From NCBI GenBank assembly GCA_016490735.1, contig JAEMWC010000125.1, positions 635,001 through 699,000 on the forward strand: a stretch of DNA of 64,000 nt, read 5' to 3'. A program made the translations under genes and the position numbers. Source of the DNA: Pachyseris speciosa (Eukaryota > Cnidaria > Anthozoa > Scleractinia > Pachyseridae). A model generated the notes under the pieces. That model worked only from the letters and a program-made list of their open reading frames with translations. It was not told the DNA's origin and searched no databases. Within the stretch, counting starts at the first letter, position 1. Every line of letters begins with the position of its first letter. Of this stretch, positions 35,449 to 48,303 are shown piece after piece.

Positions 35449-35491
35449 TTAAACTGATGATGGCATGAGTCATGCCGAAACATGTCTTTAA
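35449..35491 (+). ncRNA. Candidate hammerhead self-cleaving ribozyme
   Basis: The conserved boxes occur in order: CTGATGA (35454-35460), stem II GGCATG-AGT-CATGCC (35462-35476), GAAA (35477-35480), then CATGTC with predicted cleavage after the C at 35486. Stem I is five A-U pairs (TTAAA 35449-35453 with TTTAA 35487-35491). Stem III is the minimal palindrome ACATGT, which in Penelope-type hammerheads favours cleavage as a dimer. Deviations are one unpaired T between CTGATGA and stem II and a weak all-AU stem I. The core match is seen directly; activity is inferred. Confidence 0.7.
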
Positions 35492-35524
35492 AAAGTTGTA
35501 TCGTGAGCTTGAAATTTCTGTTAT

Positions 35525-38500
35525 ATTTTCAAAGTAGCATTAAAAATCTCGTGACATAACTCCTTTAATATGCGGACATGCAGTTTTAAAAATCGTCACT
35601 GAAGAATTACGAAACCAAGCCACTTATTAATTAATAACAACTTTCTGGGCAAAAACGTAGCTCAGTTTGTTTGAAATAAAATTAGAGGCTAGTGGCTACT
35701 ACTGTGTGCTGTTTTCCAAAAGGAATTTATGTTCGTATTTGACTAGCCGCTGCCGATATACTTTCCACGCACTCAAATTGTCTCCAGTAAGTCCCGTTTA
35801 ACTACATTTTTCGTATTTCTTATCGGTAGCAAATGCTTAAACGTTATTATAGTTCAGCTATAGGTCATCATAATAAAGCAAATTAAATTTGAAATTATTT
35901 TTATTTTTGGGAAAATGTTTGTAATCACCATGGCAAACAAGAGGTTGCTCTGTATGGTGTTATCTGGTGTACAGGAAGAATCGCCTTTTTTTGGATAAAA
36001 AGGAACTACGAATTGGTATTCAAGATCATCCGGTTTTCGTGATACACTACACGTCTCTAGGTAGGAAAGAGATATTAGATGAAAATAGTTGGCGTCCTTG
36101 AGTCGAGCTTAAAATATCCTAAGCGTGCTATTCATCGATCACCTGAACTCCAAACTTAACCCACTTTCAGCACTTTGGGCAGAACCCTTGGGTATTAAGC
36201 CTGTTTAAGCTACCTTTTTGCCTGTAAGAGACTTGTTATCGCTTGCATCACTAAGGTTGCATAACAGGGAAGCACCTTTTACTGAGTCTTTTATACCTCA
36301 TATTCCGCTCCTCAGAGATATATTTGTAAACGGGGTTTGATTTAATGTGATCGCGTGCGTATTTGAAATTAACCTCCACAAAAGCAAGACATGATGTTGT
36401 TCTTTCAGACACGAGTGTTCGTTACAGAGCGAATATTTTAAACCCTTCGCATGCCCGCAGTAGAATTGTAAATTTAACTAGAGTCGTGCCAATACTAGAG
36501 GGTAAATTTGACGAATTGATTGCTGTCGTGTTGTTGCAAAAACCTACTCGTTAGTATTGCATTTGGCCAGAAAATAAAGTTACAACACACCCCCAGCCAA
36601 CGAAAATATCTTAAAGCTGATTACTGCATATAGTAAAAGCACAATAGCAAAGTACTGTTAAGCTTCATTTAATCCATAGAATTTTTCACTTTCTTCTTTC
36701 GCTTGTAAACAATACCAAACATCAAATAAGTGCAAAATCAATGGGTTACTCAGTAGCCTTACTATGAATGGTCACTTAGGGACTCGAAGGGTTGCGATCA
36801 TATGGCACTATAGGAAAGTACTTCTCAGTAGCTTTCATTTAAATCGTCACTCTATAGATTTCATCCAATCAGTCTCAAAAGTTAGAATCATCTTGTGCAT
36901 TATGATAGACAACGCAACGGGGAAGTACGCATGCGTAGTGACTATAGCTTTTATACAAAAAGACTCGCTAGGTATAATTTTATCTTCATATCCCAGAAAC
37001 ACACTACTCAATTAGCTATCATTTGGTCACATTTTAAAACTAATTTAACCCTTTAGCCAAAGGAATAAAAGAGTTATGAAAACAAAACGAATTATACGAC
37101 CAAACCTTTTAAAGCAAGGCAGATTCTTGTTTGATCACTAGAAGAAATCAGGCGAATCGTGGACTTAAGTGACGCGGGGAAAAATCTGCAGGGGAAATGA
37201 AGATTAAAGGAGTTTGTTTTGAAAATAGACCCACCATTCAAGCGCAAAAACGGGGCAGCAAATTTTTAGTTTTATGTGGTTTAACTCGTAACCAGTGCTA
37301 CTCGGGTGCCATCCCACATTGCTTTGCGCACGATCCTTCTAACCCCATCACAACATGCTGGAAACGCTTAAAGGAACGTTCTCTTCTATCTATTGCAGCT
37401 CAAGGTATTAATGTGACATTTTGTAGTGGACATATCTTGCGAATTATTGTAAAAACTGGGTAGTGAAAACGCAATTACAAAATTTTACTGAAACCTTCTT
37501 CGTTAAGAACCCTAGTGAAACGTTATTACAAGCTACTTTGGGTTCATTTCAACTCACCTCTTGCTTCTTATGTGAATTTTTTTGGGGCAAATCCAAAGTG
37601 CTTTATTGACTACATGATCTTTGTATTTTCCTATTAGCTGATCACTTTCTTAATCCCCCTCAAGTGTATCGTAAAAATTCAGTCGAGAATTTACTTGTTG
37701 TCAGTTTAACAATAATACTGCAAATTATTACTTCCGAAACCAATTACCGAGTTGTCTGGCTAGCACGTCATTTTTCAAAAATTTAAATTCAGGCATTTCA
37801 TCTGGCAATTGGGAGCACTGAATCAGCTAAGTCATCGCTTCTGCTCTTTAACTACCTTACATTGATTTTGAGATCAAAAACTGTGAATGATCGCCGGGGC
37901 GTTTGTTCAGATTCTTTGACAGACGAATTGGAAAGCATCGGCAATTTGAAGGTAAGCGCAATAGTCGATGAAACGTTGAAAGACTATTAGTTCTAGAATG
38001 AAATATGCGGTTATTTATAAACATTTAAACGTGAAAAGTCAGACTAAAGTTTAAAGAGGTTTTATGTATAACATTGTAAACATGAATTGTGTGAATTGTT
38101 TGGTTTAGAGAGTTATATCACAGAACAAAGCATTTCAACACTGATACATTGAACAGTAGCTGATATTAGAGCACTTTCAAGGGCACTTAAGTTTCAAAAA
38201 TGGGAAAAAAGTCCAGATTTCGCTCAAAGAAATTATTCTAAACAAAGAACAGCATTGACAGCACTGCTCGATAACATCTACTTCACACTTTGTGATTTTA
38301 TCGCTCGAACTCAAACGTAACATGACTCTGAAAGTTTAAGATTTTACGCGGAACCCAACATTAATTCCCAAAGCCGGGTAATGCATGACCATGATCAGTT
38401 CATGGAATTGTGGTTTTTTTTTAATAGGTTTTGCAGCGTACTTCTGCCTCAGATTTTATTTCATCCGGGTGGGATCATTCAAATAAAGCTAGTGAGCATT

Positions 38501-41500
38501 GCTTTCTTGTGGTGTTGTTTATTATTCCGAACAAGTAAGTTCTAGATAGCGTTTGAGCACTGTATGCAAATATGAAACTCTTCAATAAATAATTGTGGCC
38601 AACAAATCGGTTTATATAAACTTACATTTTCCTTAATGGAGCTCCATTTCTGATTTCAGGCAATTTTCTAAACACGCTCAAGGCCGGATTAAGTCATAAA
38701 GTTTATGTATGCGCGTGCGGTGTCACGGTTTGCAGTTCATCGTTATGTTGCAATGAGACTGGAGGGTATCTCAGCGATCATGCATATAATCAATGAAAAT
38801 CATAAAGGAGACATTTTCATAATTCTGAATAATCAAAACATCTATCCGCCTTTAAAATACTTTTCAATGGACAACATAAGTTATAGTTACAAAAACAAAT
38901 TTCTTGGTCCATTCTTTGTATCTAGGTAATCATCAAAAAAGCCATCTTTTTTGTCGTGGAATTATAATGATTTTTTTATTACCTGTAGGCGTGACTTTAA
39001 TTCTGCAGAGTCATGTAGAGATTACAACTAGGATACAATGGGCATTAAACGGTATTTTGATCACAAATACAAAATTATAACTCAGGCTTTTTCCAAATCA
39101 GTCGCGCCAGAAATATTTCTATTAATCTTTGTTTTGGCACGATGTTTTATCTCAGCATTGTTGATTTTAAGTGAGCGCCTCTTTTTAAACATCATAAACA
39201 TACAGGTTCTTTTCTAATTTGGACTTCTTTAACTTTATTGGCAAAACTAAATGATACGTAAACGAATGAAATAATTCATTTGCAGCTATACATAAAACCT
39301 TGAGTTCTGTGGTTTAAGATTTGCGATCGATAGAATAATAAAAAAACTGCGGCCACTTCTAATTTTCTTTTGAGCCGAGTACTTTCGTGTGGTGTTCTTC
39401 ATTGTTCCGTCGTCAGGTTGGTTTAAATTGAAGAGTCTGTGAGTAGACTAAACTACTCAGGTGTAGAGACCACTTGAAAAAAAAATTAGCAGAACTTTCA
39501 AGGATCATATTTATCATACTGTGCGAGGTAATGACTACTTTAAGACTTAAGACAACATATATAATCTGTCTAAAATCTTAAGTCTTTCCTGTGATGATCC
39601 TTTTCTTTACTTGGAAGGTGTTTTAAATTTCAAGAGTCTATGGATCCAGCTAATTGTTACTGAGTAGTAGTAACCCTTTGAATCCCTTGAGCAGAAGTTT
39701 CCGGCGCTCTCTTGGTTATGCTTTTAAGAGGTCACGGCCCTTTTAAGACTAAAAAGAGCGAATAAAACTCTAAAACTATGATCATCCATGAAACCGATTG
39801 AACACAAGTGTCCGGTGACACTAATATAGTTAGTATTTCATTTTCGTTTTCAAGCAATTTGTGTGGTTACAGATCTTTTCCTGATTCATCAGCCGCTACT
39901 CCTTGAAGCGTTTTCAAATGACAACGAAATTATGACACCGTTGCCATGCACCCATGCGGCAATTTAAAATTTGCCTTAGAAAGAACTGATGATGGTTTAA
40001 AAGTAATTAAATATATTTAAACATCTTTTTTATATACATCCCATTGTTTCTAAGTTGATAAACTTACGCGCTCTCGTTATGTTTTAGCAAGGCTTGAGTA
40101 AAAAAGTTTACTAAAACTTCTGATGAAAGTTCTTTCCTTCAGATCTCAGCTTCAGTCTTTGTTTTCTAGTTGATCAGTTGTTTGTAGTTTGTTTTGTTTG
40201 TGGTCCCGTGATTCTCAAGTTCGTTCATACCATACTCGTACGAGCAGTCAATATCGTTTACCCGAACCAATCGCTGTTTCCGTGGCCTTTTGAGTGGGCT
40301 CCCGTCGAGAGCAGCAAAGCAGCTCTCTTCAAGCGTGACCTAAAGAAAGCGCCGATCAAACTTACTTTTCTTTGGTCCCAATCATCCCTCACAATTATTT
40401 TCTGCTTTGTTCCAGTCATCTCTCAATAACAAATTTCATACATTTGCTTCTACTGCTCGGGAGAACTTATTAGTAGCCACGTATCAAGAAGGAGATACGA
40501 GTGACAGTCTGACATATTCTTCACACCTGTCTGGTTATAACTGTCTGCATCTTTTAAGGAGAACTGATATCTTGACCAAGCTGCTTTGAAATTGCCTGAT
40601 TTGATAGTTTTCCTAATTACAATATCCCTCCCTGCTTGATGGTGTAGTTCTGTAGTAATCAGATATGATATACAAGCTGTGGCTCGATCCCGCTGCATAA
40701 AAAATCATATCTTGTAGCGTATACATGTATGATTCTTATTTCTTGGTAAGACATTTAAAAGTAGATAAAAGACCTCTACTGGGGGGTAAACGGAACATTA
40801 ATTTTCCTCATTCAACGCGGTAATCACTTAAAAAAAATTGAAGCGCTTATTGTGTCATGCGTTGGTTTTGTCTAAAGCCCAGGGGACCGCATTGATAATT
40901 ATTTCGGTCTTTGAACCTTTTGTCAACGTCGGTACAACACCACAAAACTCATTCAAGGCGTAATAGTTTTCTCATGGATTCAAAGACTTCAGTGGTATGA
41001 CCCGCTGCCGCAAATTTGACAGATAACTTTGTGAGCAATCGCATAAATATGTCGTTTTGTTGTGACACCGTGATGCCGAATATACTTTCGAAGCGGTCTG
41101 GGTTTCCTAATTAGTAGGGAAACTCGAACGTCACAGAATTCAATGATACCGCCAAGTCACATATCTATCGACCAGGGACTCTGAAGTTTGATGAACTGGG
41201 AGCCATCACGATCAACTTGTTTCTCGTCTTAACTCACAGTCGAACTTTAATAACAGACATTTCAGACTCAGGACACGCGGTATGTAACATCTTATTTTCT
41301 AAATTATACCTTATTTGGCGATTTGTTTGGTGCCGCTGTTTCGATCCAGTGGCAAACTAAACTCTGTTTATTTGGCTAGAAGTATAGAACTTTTAAGAAT
41401 GAGGAATCTGTGAGAGAAATCTTGAAGTGCACCAATTTGAATTATACAAGATACTGCTCAGTAACACTTTGGATGTGGAACGCTTTTACACTAAGCTCGC

Positions 41501-43530
41501 TGAAAACTGGCGTTTACAATTATCTGGTCATATTCTTACTAAACGTTTGTAAGTAGAATTGCATTTGCTAGCTTCTTCACACCTTACTAATTGAGCTTTC
41601 AACTTAATTTTCAAAGAAAACAACCTTGTTAGCGACTATTTTATGGACTAACCCAAGTTTAGGTTCCTTGTCTTTAATAATATGCCGCTTTGTAGATCAT
41701 TTAGGAATTAACACAAATTGATGCTAAGACGGGCCTCTTAGTTAAATCATTTTATTTAACTTCGATAGCGTGAAGTTAGGAGAATGCCACTGAACTATAC
41801 AGTTTTGTGAGCATATTATTCTATGAAATGGCCTGCTGTGCCAAACTGACATAACTGCCCAGGAGTTGTTGTTTAAATATACTTAGAAACTTTATTACCA
41901 TAATAACTTCCGGACACAAGCGATGTTTATCGAACTATCCAACTTTCGAAAACATCAAAAAGTTTCGGATGTGGACACGTTATTGCAAACCTATATAAAG
42001 ATTAGCACCAAAAGTTTGTATTTGGGTGAAGTCTTATGACTGTAAGCTAAAATTTCTATTGGCGTGGCCCAGTTCTGAACAAGAACGAAAGCACGACTTC
42101 TTTATGTATCATCATGTGCGAGATTACACGCGTGTTGGCCACGGATCTCCGTGTCATACGCATGTGAATGGTAACAGCATTTCTTATTTATTTGTCTTGA
42201 AAATCGAAGTAGAAACCATATTGAACACATAAACAACAAAAATCCCTAGAACATTTTTAATAGATAAAATAACATTTGAGTTTTAAACAAAATTTTCATG
42301 TTACTTATCGGAAACAGATATTGAACATCGCCTTGTTACGTCTGAGGCAGATATTTCAAATGCATTCCGGTTAACCATCTGGTATCCAGTATATAGCTTC
42401 TAATATCTAAGAGCAGCACGTTCACAGAACGAACATATTTGCAAAACAAGCAACCAAAGTTTAGTGTATCCAAGTACGAAGCGAAATTGCAGTAGCATAG
42501 AAGTGTTTGGTATTCGAGAAATCTTGTCTACGGCATGAAACACAGTAAACTACTGACCAAAAAAAATATATTGCTCAATACCTTTCCCTCGAACGGAAAA
42601 ACCTTCACAGACTCGAGAATTTATGAAACCACCTTGTAAAGCATGTAGAAGATGTCGCTAAAGGCAAGACTGTTCGATTTCCTCTACAAAATCAAACTTT
42701 ACAGTCATGCATCTTTAGTGTTAAATGAATGTGACCACACCAGTATTTCATCCCACACTTGGAAATCGTATTACTTAGGCTTATTTTCATTACGCAACAC
42801 ATGCACCTCTGAAAGGAAAAGTAGGGGTAAGAGATGTTCAAACTTTTTAAGGTCAAAAAGAGAAATCTTGAATCGCCGTGCACATACATGTACCGGAGAA
42901 GCCTAAAGATTGGTTGTGCCTGTTTCCATGTTGTAGGAATATAGACGGCTCGAGTATGCGACGGAGCAAAAACTAGTGACATCAGATGACTAAACCACGC
43001 CGTAATTTGTTGAACTTCAAAAATGAGGATGATTTGAGAAAAATTCTCCTTCAAGTGGGAGTTATTTAACCTCCACTTCTAGCTCCAAATCCGGAGTTAA
43101 CAAATAATGTAGTCCCACCGTCAAGAGTTATTTAAGCGTTCGAAAATTACTGTGCATAGTAGCATATTTTGTATTGCAACCGATACTGAACATATGAAGC
43201 GGAAAGTAGGTGGAAGATTACGTCATTGAAAAAAATAATAATATTGACTTTAGGATATGGGAAGGCCTGATCTATGTAATGATAAGTGGGATGGTATGAG
43301 ATTATTAAGCAACTGATCATAGCTTAATCGAAGGGAGGAAAGCTATAAGATTGATCTACTTTAAAGAGCAAGCTATAGTGCAAGGCAATAGTCGCAAAAG
43401 GGAATCTCTTGCATGAGGCGCACTGCGTGCAAAGGTTGACAAAAGACTATGCCGTTTCTCTTGTAGAGATCATACATGCTGGGATGGACCGGAGTAAATA
43501 ACTCACATGTCAGTTTTTATTTCTTTGCAG
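35525..43530. other. Gene-poor stretch with a candidate small exon
   Basis: No domain recognised. One possible plus-strand exon is 37911-37951: acceptor TTTGTTCAG, 41 bases with one open frame reading SLTDELESIGNLK, donor GTAAGC. A second weak candidate is 41238-41279, between TAACTCACAG and GTATGT. Several 60-90 codon open frames (37197, 40178, 42026, 42652) look like chance. Confidence 0.3.
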
Positions 43531-43606
43531 AAATCTAGCAAACGGAAAAACTCAAAAGACAAAATGGTTAAAGTAGAGGATAATGTTACCTCCTTGGAGA
43601 CGAAAG
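43531..43606 (+). CDS. Candidate small upstream exon of the 52-kb gene
   Basis: The acceptor TTATTTCTTTGCAG is followed by 76 bases open in one frame (25 codons, starting KSSKRKNSKDK and ending SLETK) and then the donor G|GTAATT. It enters in phase 0 and leaves in phase 1, the phase required by the acceptor at 52078, where joining would create Lys-Asp-Ile-Pro. An internal Met (codon 12) could serve as a start. The exon ending at 37951 leaves in phase 0 and would fit in front. Composition (Lys/Ser-rich) resembles the downstream protein. This is inferred from sequence only and could be chance. Confidence 0.3.
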
Positions 43607-45229
43607 GTAATTGCTGCTTACTTCTTTTTACCTATGAAGACTAACGGCAGAATCAGGAATAAGTGTTGCATGGTTTAAGGTTTTATGTGCTAAGAAAGCT
43701 TCTTGATTTATTTTACTGCTGGTCGACTAACGAACACAATTAGGCTAATTACGAGACCTAGAGCTGTTTATTAAGGTCATTTAGCTTGAAGGCTTTTCTC
43801 TATTTCTTGGGTATAAGCTCATCGCCTTCTGTTAAGGAATAAATAAAAAAAGCGCCCTAACTTTGACAAGGTCGCGTACTAAATAAACACTCTTGAATTC
43901 ATATTAACTCACCGATGGGCAGTTGGACGCTCAGGTCACAATTCCTTACTTACGCGAAATCAAAACAATGACGGATCTGAAGAACGAAAATGCTTAATTG
44001 ATTCATTATTCCATTACATGTCGTTTATTTGAATAACACTCGCTAAATAAACCATTCAGAACTGTTCGTTGTAAATCGGAAACTTTCGGAAAATGCTCGC
44101 GAGACTTGAACATCTTTCACAAGATAATTCACGGCTTGAAACTCTGGTTGAATTTTGACAAATTCGGTTATTTTCTGTAGTGCATGAATTAATTCAAAGA
44201 AAATAAAGCGAAAACAATGAACACAAATAGTAAGGTGAAATTCCATTCGCGGTTGTTTTTTATTGTCAACACGTGCATTCAAAAGCCCGTATTGTCCCCC
44301 TCCCTGTAATAAGCCGCTGATAATTGTGGTGTATATTCAATGATTGACATTCATTATGTCTTAAACAAAGGGGATAATGAAGCGATCTAAAAAGAGCTAA
44401 TTAAGAACTTGTTTAGGGCTTCCTTTCCTTGTTTCTTTTCATTTCTTCTATCGCAGTTCAAGATTGGTTGTCCGTCAATATTGAAGTCGGCATCTCTTTA
44501 CGTCAGTCACAAAAAGTAAAAACATTTCTGTAATTCGCTTCGGCCAAATCAAAATAGCTAGAACTTTCTTTGTGAATATATACACATTCATTACAATGAA
44601 ACTAGTCGCACAGGAAACGGTCGATTTGTGGAACCGATGCATCATCGCCGTATAAATGTTACTTCTTTTAAAGACGCAAAAGCAACGTTACCGTCGCAGG
44701 TGGTTTCTTGTGATATGATTCCGACTAGAAACGCTTTGTGTCAAGAATTGGTAAGTTTTATAATAGCGCCTCTAAGGCCGCTTTACTCTTGAATTATAAC
44801 CAAGTACTGACAAGTCAAACGGCTTTACAAGCTGCCCTTTCCGTCTCCACGACAGCTGTACTGTATACTGATATTCAGTCAAGCAGTTTTTATTGCAATA
44901 CACTGAAGTGAGTTGGAGATGAACTAAGTCGTTTACTTCAAGGGACCTTAGTAATTATCGAACCTAAGTCGATTGATCTTGTCATATTGTGTCCACTGAG
45001 ATATTGCAAATAATCCAACTATTACTCTGCATTTCGCTGCTTACTGGACCACGGATAATTTGGAGTAATTTTCTCAGTTGTTAAGCCTTAAAAACAGTAA
45101 AACATTCTTGCCATCGTTACTAACAAAACGATCTGTTTCTATCTTATTTTATTGTTTCTTTTTTTTTTCTCAACGCTGAAGCTAGTACATTAACATGCGC
45201 AGTAGCATCTCACATGTTCATACTGTTAA

Positions 45230-45646
45230 TAATAAACTCCATTTATATAGCGCCTATATCACAAGCTGTTCTAGGCGCTTTACAACACTGGCCGGGGGAC
45301 GTTTGCCAGACTGCTTATAACGCAGTTTACAATTAATGAGTGACCCCGTAATATCAATATCAAATTAAGACAGACACTAGGGGTGGTCACTGCCAAAGTT
45401 TTGTTACGTCCCTAGTGGTTCTTTTACGTCCCACAGAATCAGAGAATTATGAAGAGTTGTGAGACGGGGCCTACGGTTTATCGTCCTTATCCGGGAAGAC
45501 TAGAAAGTCTAACCGTATGTAGATGTCATTACAAAGGCAGCACTTTCTCCTCAATTATTAAAGACCCTGAGTGTTTGTCCGGCCGGGGTTTGAACCCGCG
45601 ACCTCCCGCACGGTAATCCGGTGTTCTACCACTGAGCTAACCGGTC
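45230..45646 (-). mobile_element. tRNA-derived SINE, family A, copy 2
   Basis: On the minus strand: head TTAGCTCAGTGGTAGAACAC and B box GGGTTCAAACCCC, then the same body as the 18.3-18.7 kb copy (ATTGAGGAGAAAGTGCTGCC, TAGACTTTCTAGTC, GGGACGTAAAAGAACCAC). It has a different 3' module, ending GGCGCTATATAAATGGAGTT and TTATTATT. That tail resembles LINE 3' ends and would explain mobilisation by a partner LINE. Confidence 0.85.
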
Positions 45647-46478
45647 GGCGGTTAGCTGTTGATTTATTATCCAAGAAAGAATGATAATACATACACGGTA
45701 TTGTTCACACTACATCTATTGTGGACATAATTCATATGGATTGTAAATCTATGTAGCTCTTTGTCAATCTGTAGAGCTCGTCGGATTCGCAGTTCGTCTC
45801 AAATTATCCAATCCTGTGAATCTCAATCCTCCTTGTTTCTTTAATGCATAACTTACTAAGTCCTTCTTGGCATCTTTCTCCCTCATTGAAAACTAAACCT
45901 CTTCTCTAATCTTTGAGGGAAGAATACTGATATCGTGTACCTTGGAACACTGGCAAATCATTGGAAGGAAATGTCAGCAGCTATTACTACATTAAGCATC
46001 CTTCAGTTAATCTCAGTTAAGTGGTCGCGGTTTTATATAAAAACTGAGGGTGGCTCGAGAGGGAACCTCTTCACTCCAAAATGCAATGTCGGCGATGTCA
46101 TATGGAAAGTGAAAACAAGTATGAAAATGGACTACACTTTAAAATGTCACGCAATTTGCTAGAACTAAGAAATCTTCCTTGTCATCGTATCAAAATGTAC
46201 TTTGCATCCACGCGTTTGCTGACAACCCGACTCGCAGTCGTGTACGTGATAAAACTTCCGCACAAGTAAACAGTGAATATTTTCGTTGACAAAAAACGCC
46301 GTGCATTGCCCCCAGGCACAGTTCCACCGTTCTGTCGCTTTGTTTATACACAAATCAATTTCATTTGCTCAAGAGTCAACACCGAAACAATAGGGTGCTG
46401 TGTCAAAGCAATCGAACGTTTCATCGTCTACTCTATTCATGACTTCATATAGTTTCGAACCTTCGAACGTTGGCACTT

Positions 46479-46590
46479 ATGTTTGCGAAAACGCGATTTT
46501 CGCTTTGGGAGCGGAAAAGGCGGCACAGCGAGAAAGGAAAATACTCGCGTAGAAGAGCCTTCCATGAAGATTCTTATAGCTCGGACAGTG
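46479..46590 (+). CDS. First coding exon of the disordered-protein gene
   Basis: ATG at 46479 is the first Met after an in-frame TGA at 46440-46442. It opens 37 codons plus one base, rich in Arg, Lys and Ser (MFAKTRFSLWERKRRHSEKG, then a run ending EDSYSSDS), closed by a strong donor G|GTGAGA at 46591. The exon leaves in phase 1. The 2.9-kb exon at 52078 enters needing exactly one base, so the join creates GAT (Asp) and reads SSDSDIPSSS with no stop. The intervening 5.5 kb has intron-like content and inserted repeats. Other exons between the two cannot be excluded. The Kozak context is weak (C at -3). Confidence 0.6.
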
Positions 46591-47238
46591 GTGAGAATTG
46601 TAATTAGATTTCATCGGTGATGTTTGTTGATCGAATTTTTTCCTGCTAAACAGTTTGCATTGTAAATTACCACTAAAAACGGATGAGAAGCAACTGTATC
46701 ACCAACTATAGAGAAAACATTGGTCCATAATACTAAAAATGTTCTAAAGGGAAAATGAATGCAACCTTTCCTAAAAAAAAATTATTTATGATCGGTAAGA
46801 TTTTCCGAGGAACTAACACTTGTGGAGTGTGACCCAGTCCCTACATACTTTGGTTACTACTATCCAAGCAAACAAAGGCAGGTTTTTCATGCTGAGCACG
46901 AGGTTATGAATATACTCGGTCCAGAACTTAAAAGGTGCACAAAAGTTTCCTTCGCGTGCCACTGATATAAATAGCTGAGTATCTTAAGCATTTCCTCTCC
47001 TTTCTCTTGTTAATTACCTAATGATCGGATTAACATCTAATATATTCATTTGCCAAGTTGACCTGGAGACAAATAGGAATATTTGCAACAGCAAATTGGT
47101 CAATTTTCGAGGACCATTATTACTTCGTAATTAGCTAACGTTTTTGGCCGAACATTAACTTTTCCACTGATAACTTTATAGGATGAGTTAATTTAAAAAA
47201 AAACTTTATTTAAGATTGATTTTAGGCGGGATTGAACT

Positions 47239-47429
47239 GAGGGTGTGTTTTCAGTTGGGATGATCCAGTTCAGGATCAATGATCGATCCAAGATCACTGG
47301 GATCATGGTGCATCAAAGGCACCCAGGAATCAACTCTGGGAAAGGATTAGTCAGTTCCTCTGATGCACCATGATCCGAGTGATCGGATCATTGACCCTGA
47401 TATTGATCATCCCAAAATAACGCACCCTG
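47239..47429. mobile_element. 191-bp foldback MITE
   Basis: The left arm (GGGTGTGTT, GGGATGATC, GGATCAATGATC, GATCATGGTGCATCA) is mirrored by the right arm over about 75 bp. The outer motif CAGGGTGCGTT is hAT-like, but I could not find an unambiguous 8-bp target duplication. Confidence 0.7.
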
Positions 47430-47771
47430 AATCTAGCAACTAAACGAACGCCGTAGACTATTCATTTTCAGCAACTGTCGATTTGGTTTGCCAAACAGAG
47501 ACTTGATTTGCAGGACTACAACAGCAATTTTGGGAGAGTTTTCTCTCGTTTTATGCCGTAATTCTTCAATCATTTAATGCAAGACTAAGAAGTTGCTTTC
47601 TAGCTATTTATAATTCTAGCTGCCTATTTATTGTATTTACAACGCACGCAATTTCTGTCGACGCAAAATTGAGTTTCTTAGCGGCGTGTCATCACATTTA
47701 ATGAATAAGTATGACCAGTATAATGAGATCAAAAGTGTCGAGGCGAGTGAATGCAGACGTTTTCTATTCGA

Positions 47772-48303
47772 TGTTAGTATAAATCTACTAGCGTTCTATC
47801 GCGAATGCCGTTCTCTGATTGGCTATGCTACTCACTATCTATTCTGTGATAGATAGTGAGTTGCGGCTGTCAACAAAATGGCGCGCCCTTCTTCGCGTTT
47901 AGACGGCGTTTCGAAGTGTCTGTGAGGAGAATTTTGATAATTTACTTGTTTAGTTTTGAACGACAAGTAGATTTATTCCAAAACAATCAGATTATTCGCT
48001 CTCGATTTCTATGCGTGATAGCTGATTCGGGCTGCGCCCTCATCAGCTATCACGCGATAGAAATCTCGATATCATAATCTAATTGTTAAATAGACAGTGA
48101 GTAGCGGTTGTCAACAAAATGGCAACCGCATCGTCGCGCGTTTTTGAATTGTCGGCGAGGAGTTTTTAGATAATTTACTTGTTTAGTTTTGAACGACTAG
48201 TAGATTTATACTAAAACAATTAGATTATTCGCTCTCGATTTCTATGCGTGATAGCTGATTCCCGCTCATCAGCTAACACGCGATCACAATCTAATTTTTG
48301 AAC
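47772..48303 (+). mobile_element. Hairpin-bearing repeat, copy 2, with a partial tandem copy
   Basis: Unit one (47772-48095) has an outer end TATAAATCTACTAGCGTTCT, an inner hairpin ACTCACTATCTAT...ATAGATAGTGAGT (47830-47861) and the 62-bp palindrome at 48004-48065 with loop CGGGCTGCGCCC. Unit two (48096-48303) repeats from GACAGTGAGTAGCGGTTGTC through a decayed palindrome (about 48237-48290). An inverted relative lies at 19331-19795. Confidence 0.75.

Larger units (their letters stand above)
35184..35524. mobile_element. Inverted pair of Penelope-like repeat fragments
   Basis: The segment GCCGAAACATGTCTTTAAAAAGTTGTATCGTGAGC occurs forward at 35474-35508 and reversed at about 35253-35287, giving two head-to-head arms over 50 bp long around a 190-base spacer. 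The forward arm carries a complete hammerhead core; the reverse arm has lost part of it. Terminal repeats of Penelope-like retroelements are known to carry minimal hammerhead ribozymes. No reverse transcriptase or GIY-YIG domain is present nearby, so these are isolated terminal fragments. Confidence 0.6.
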
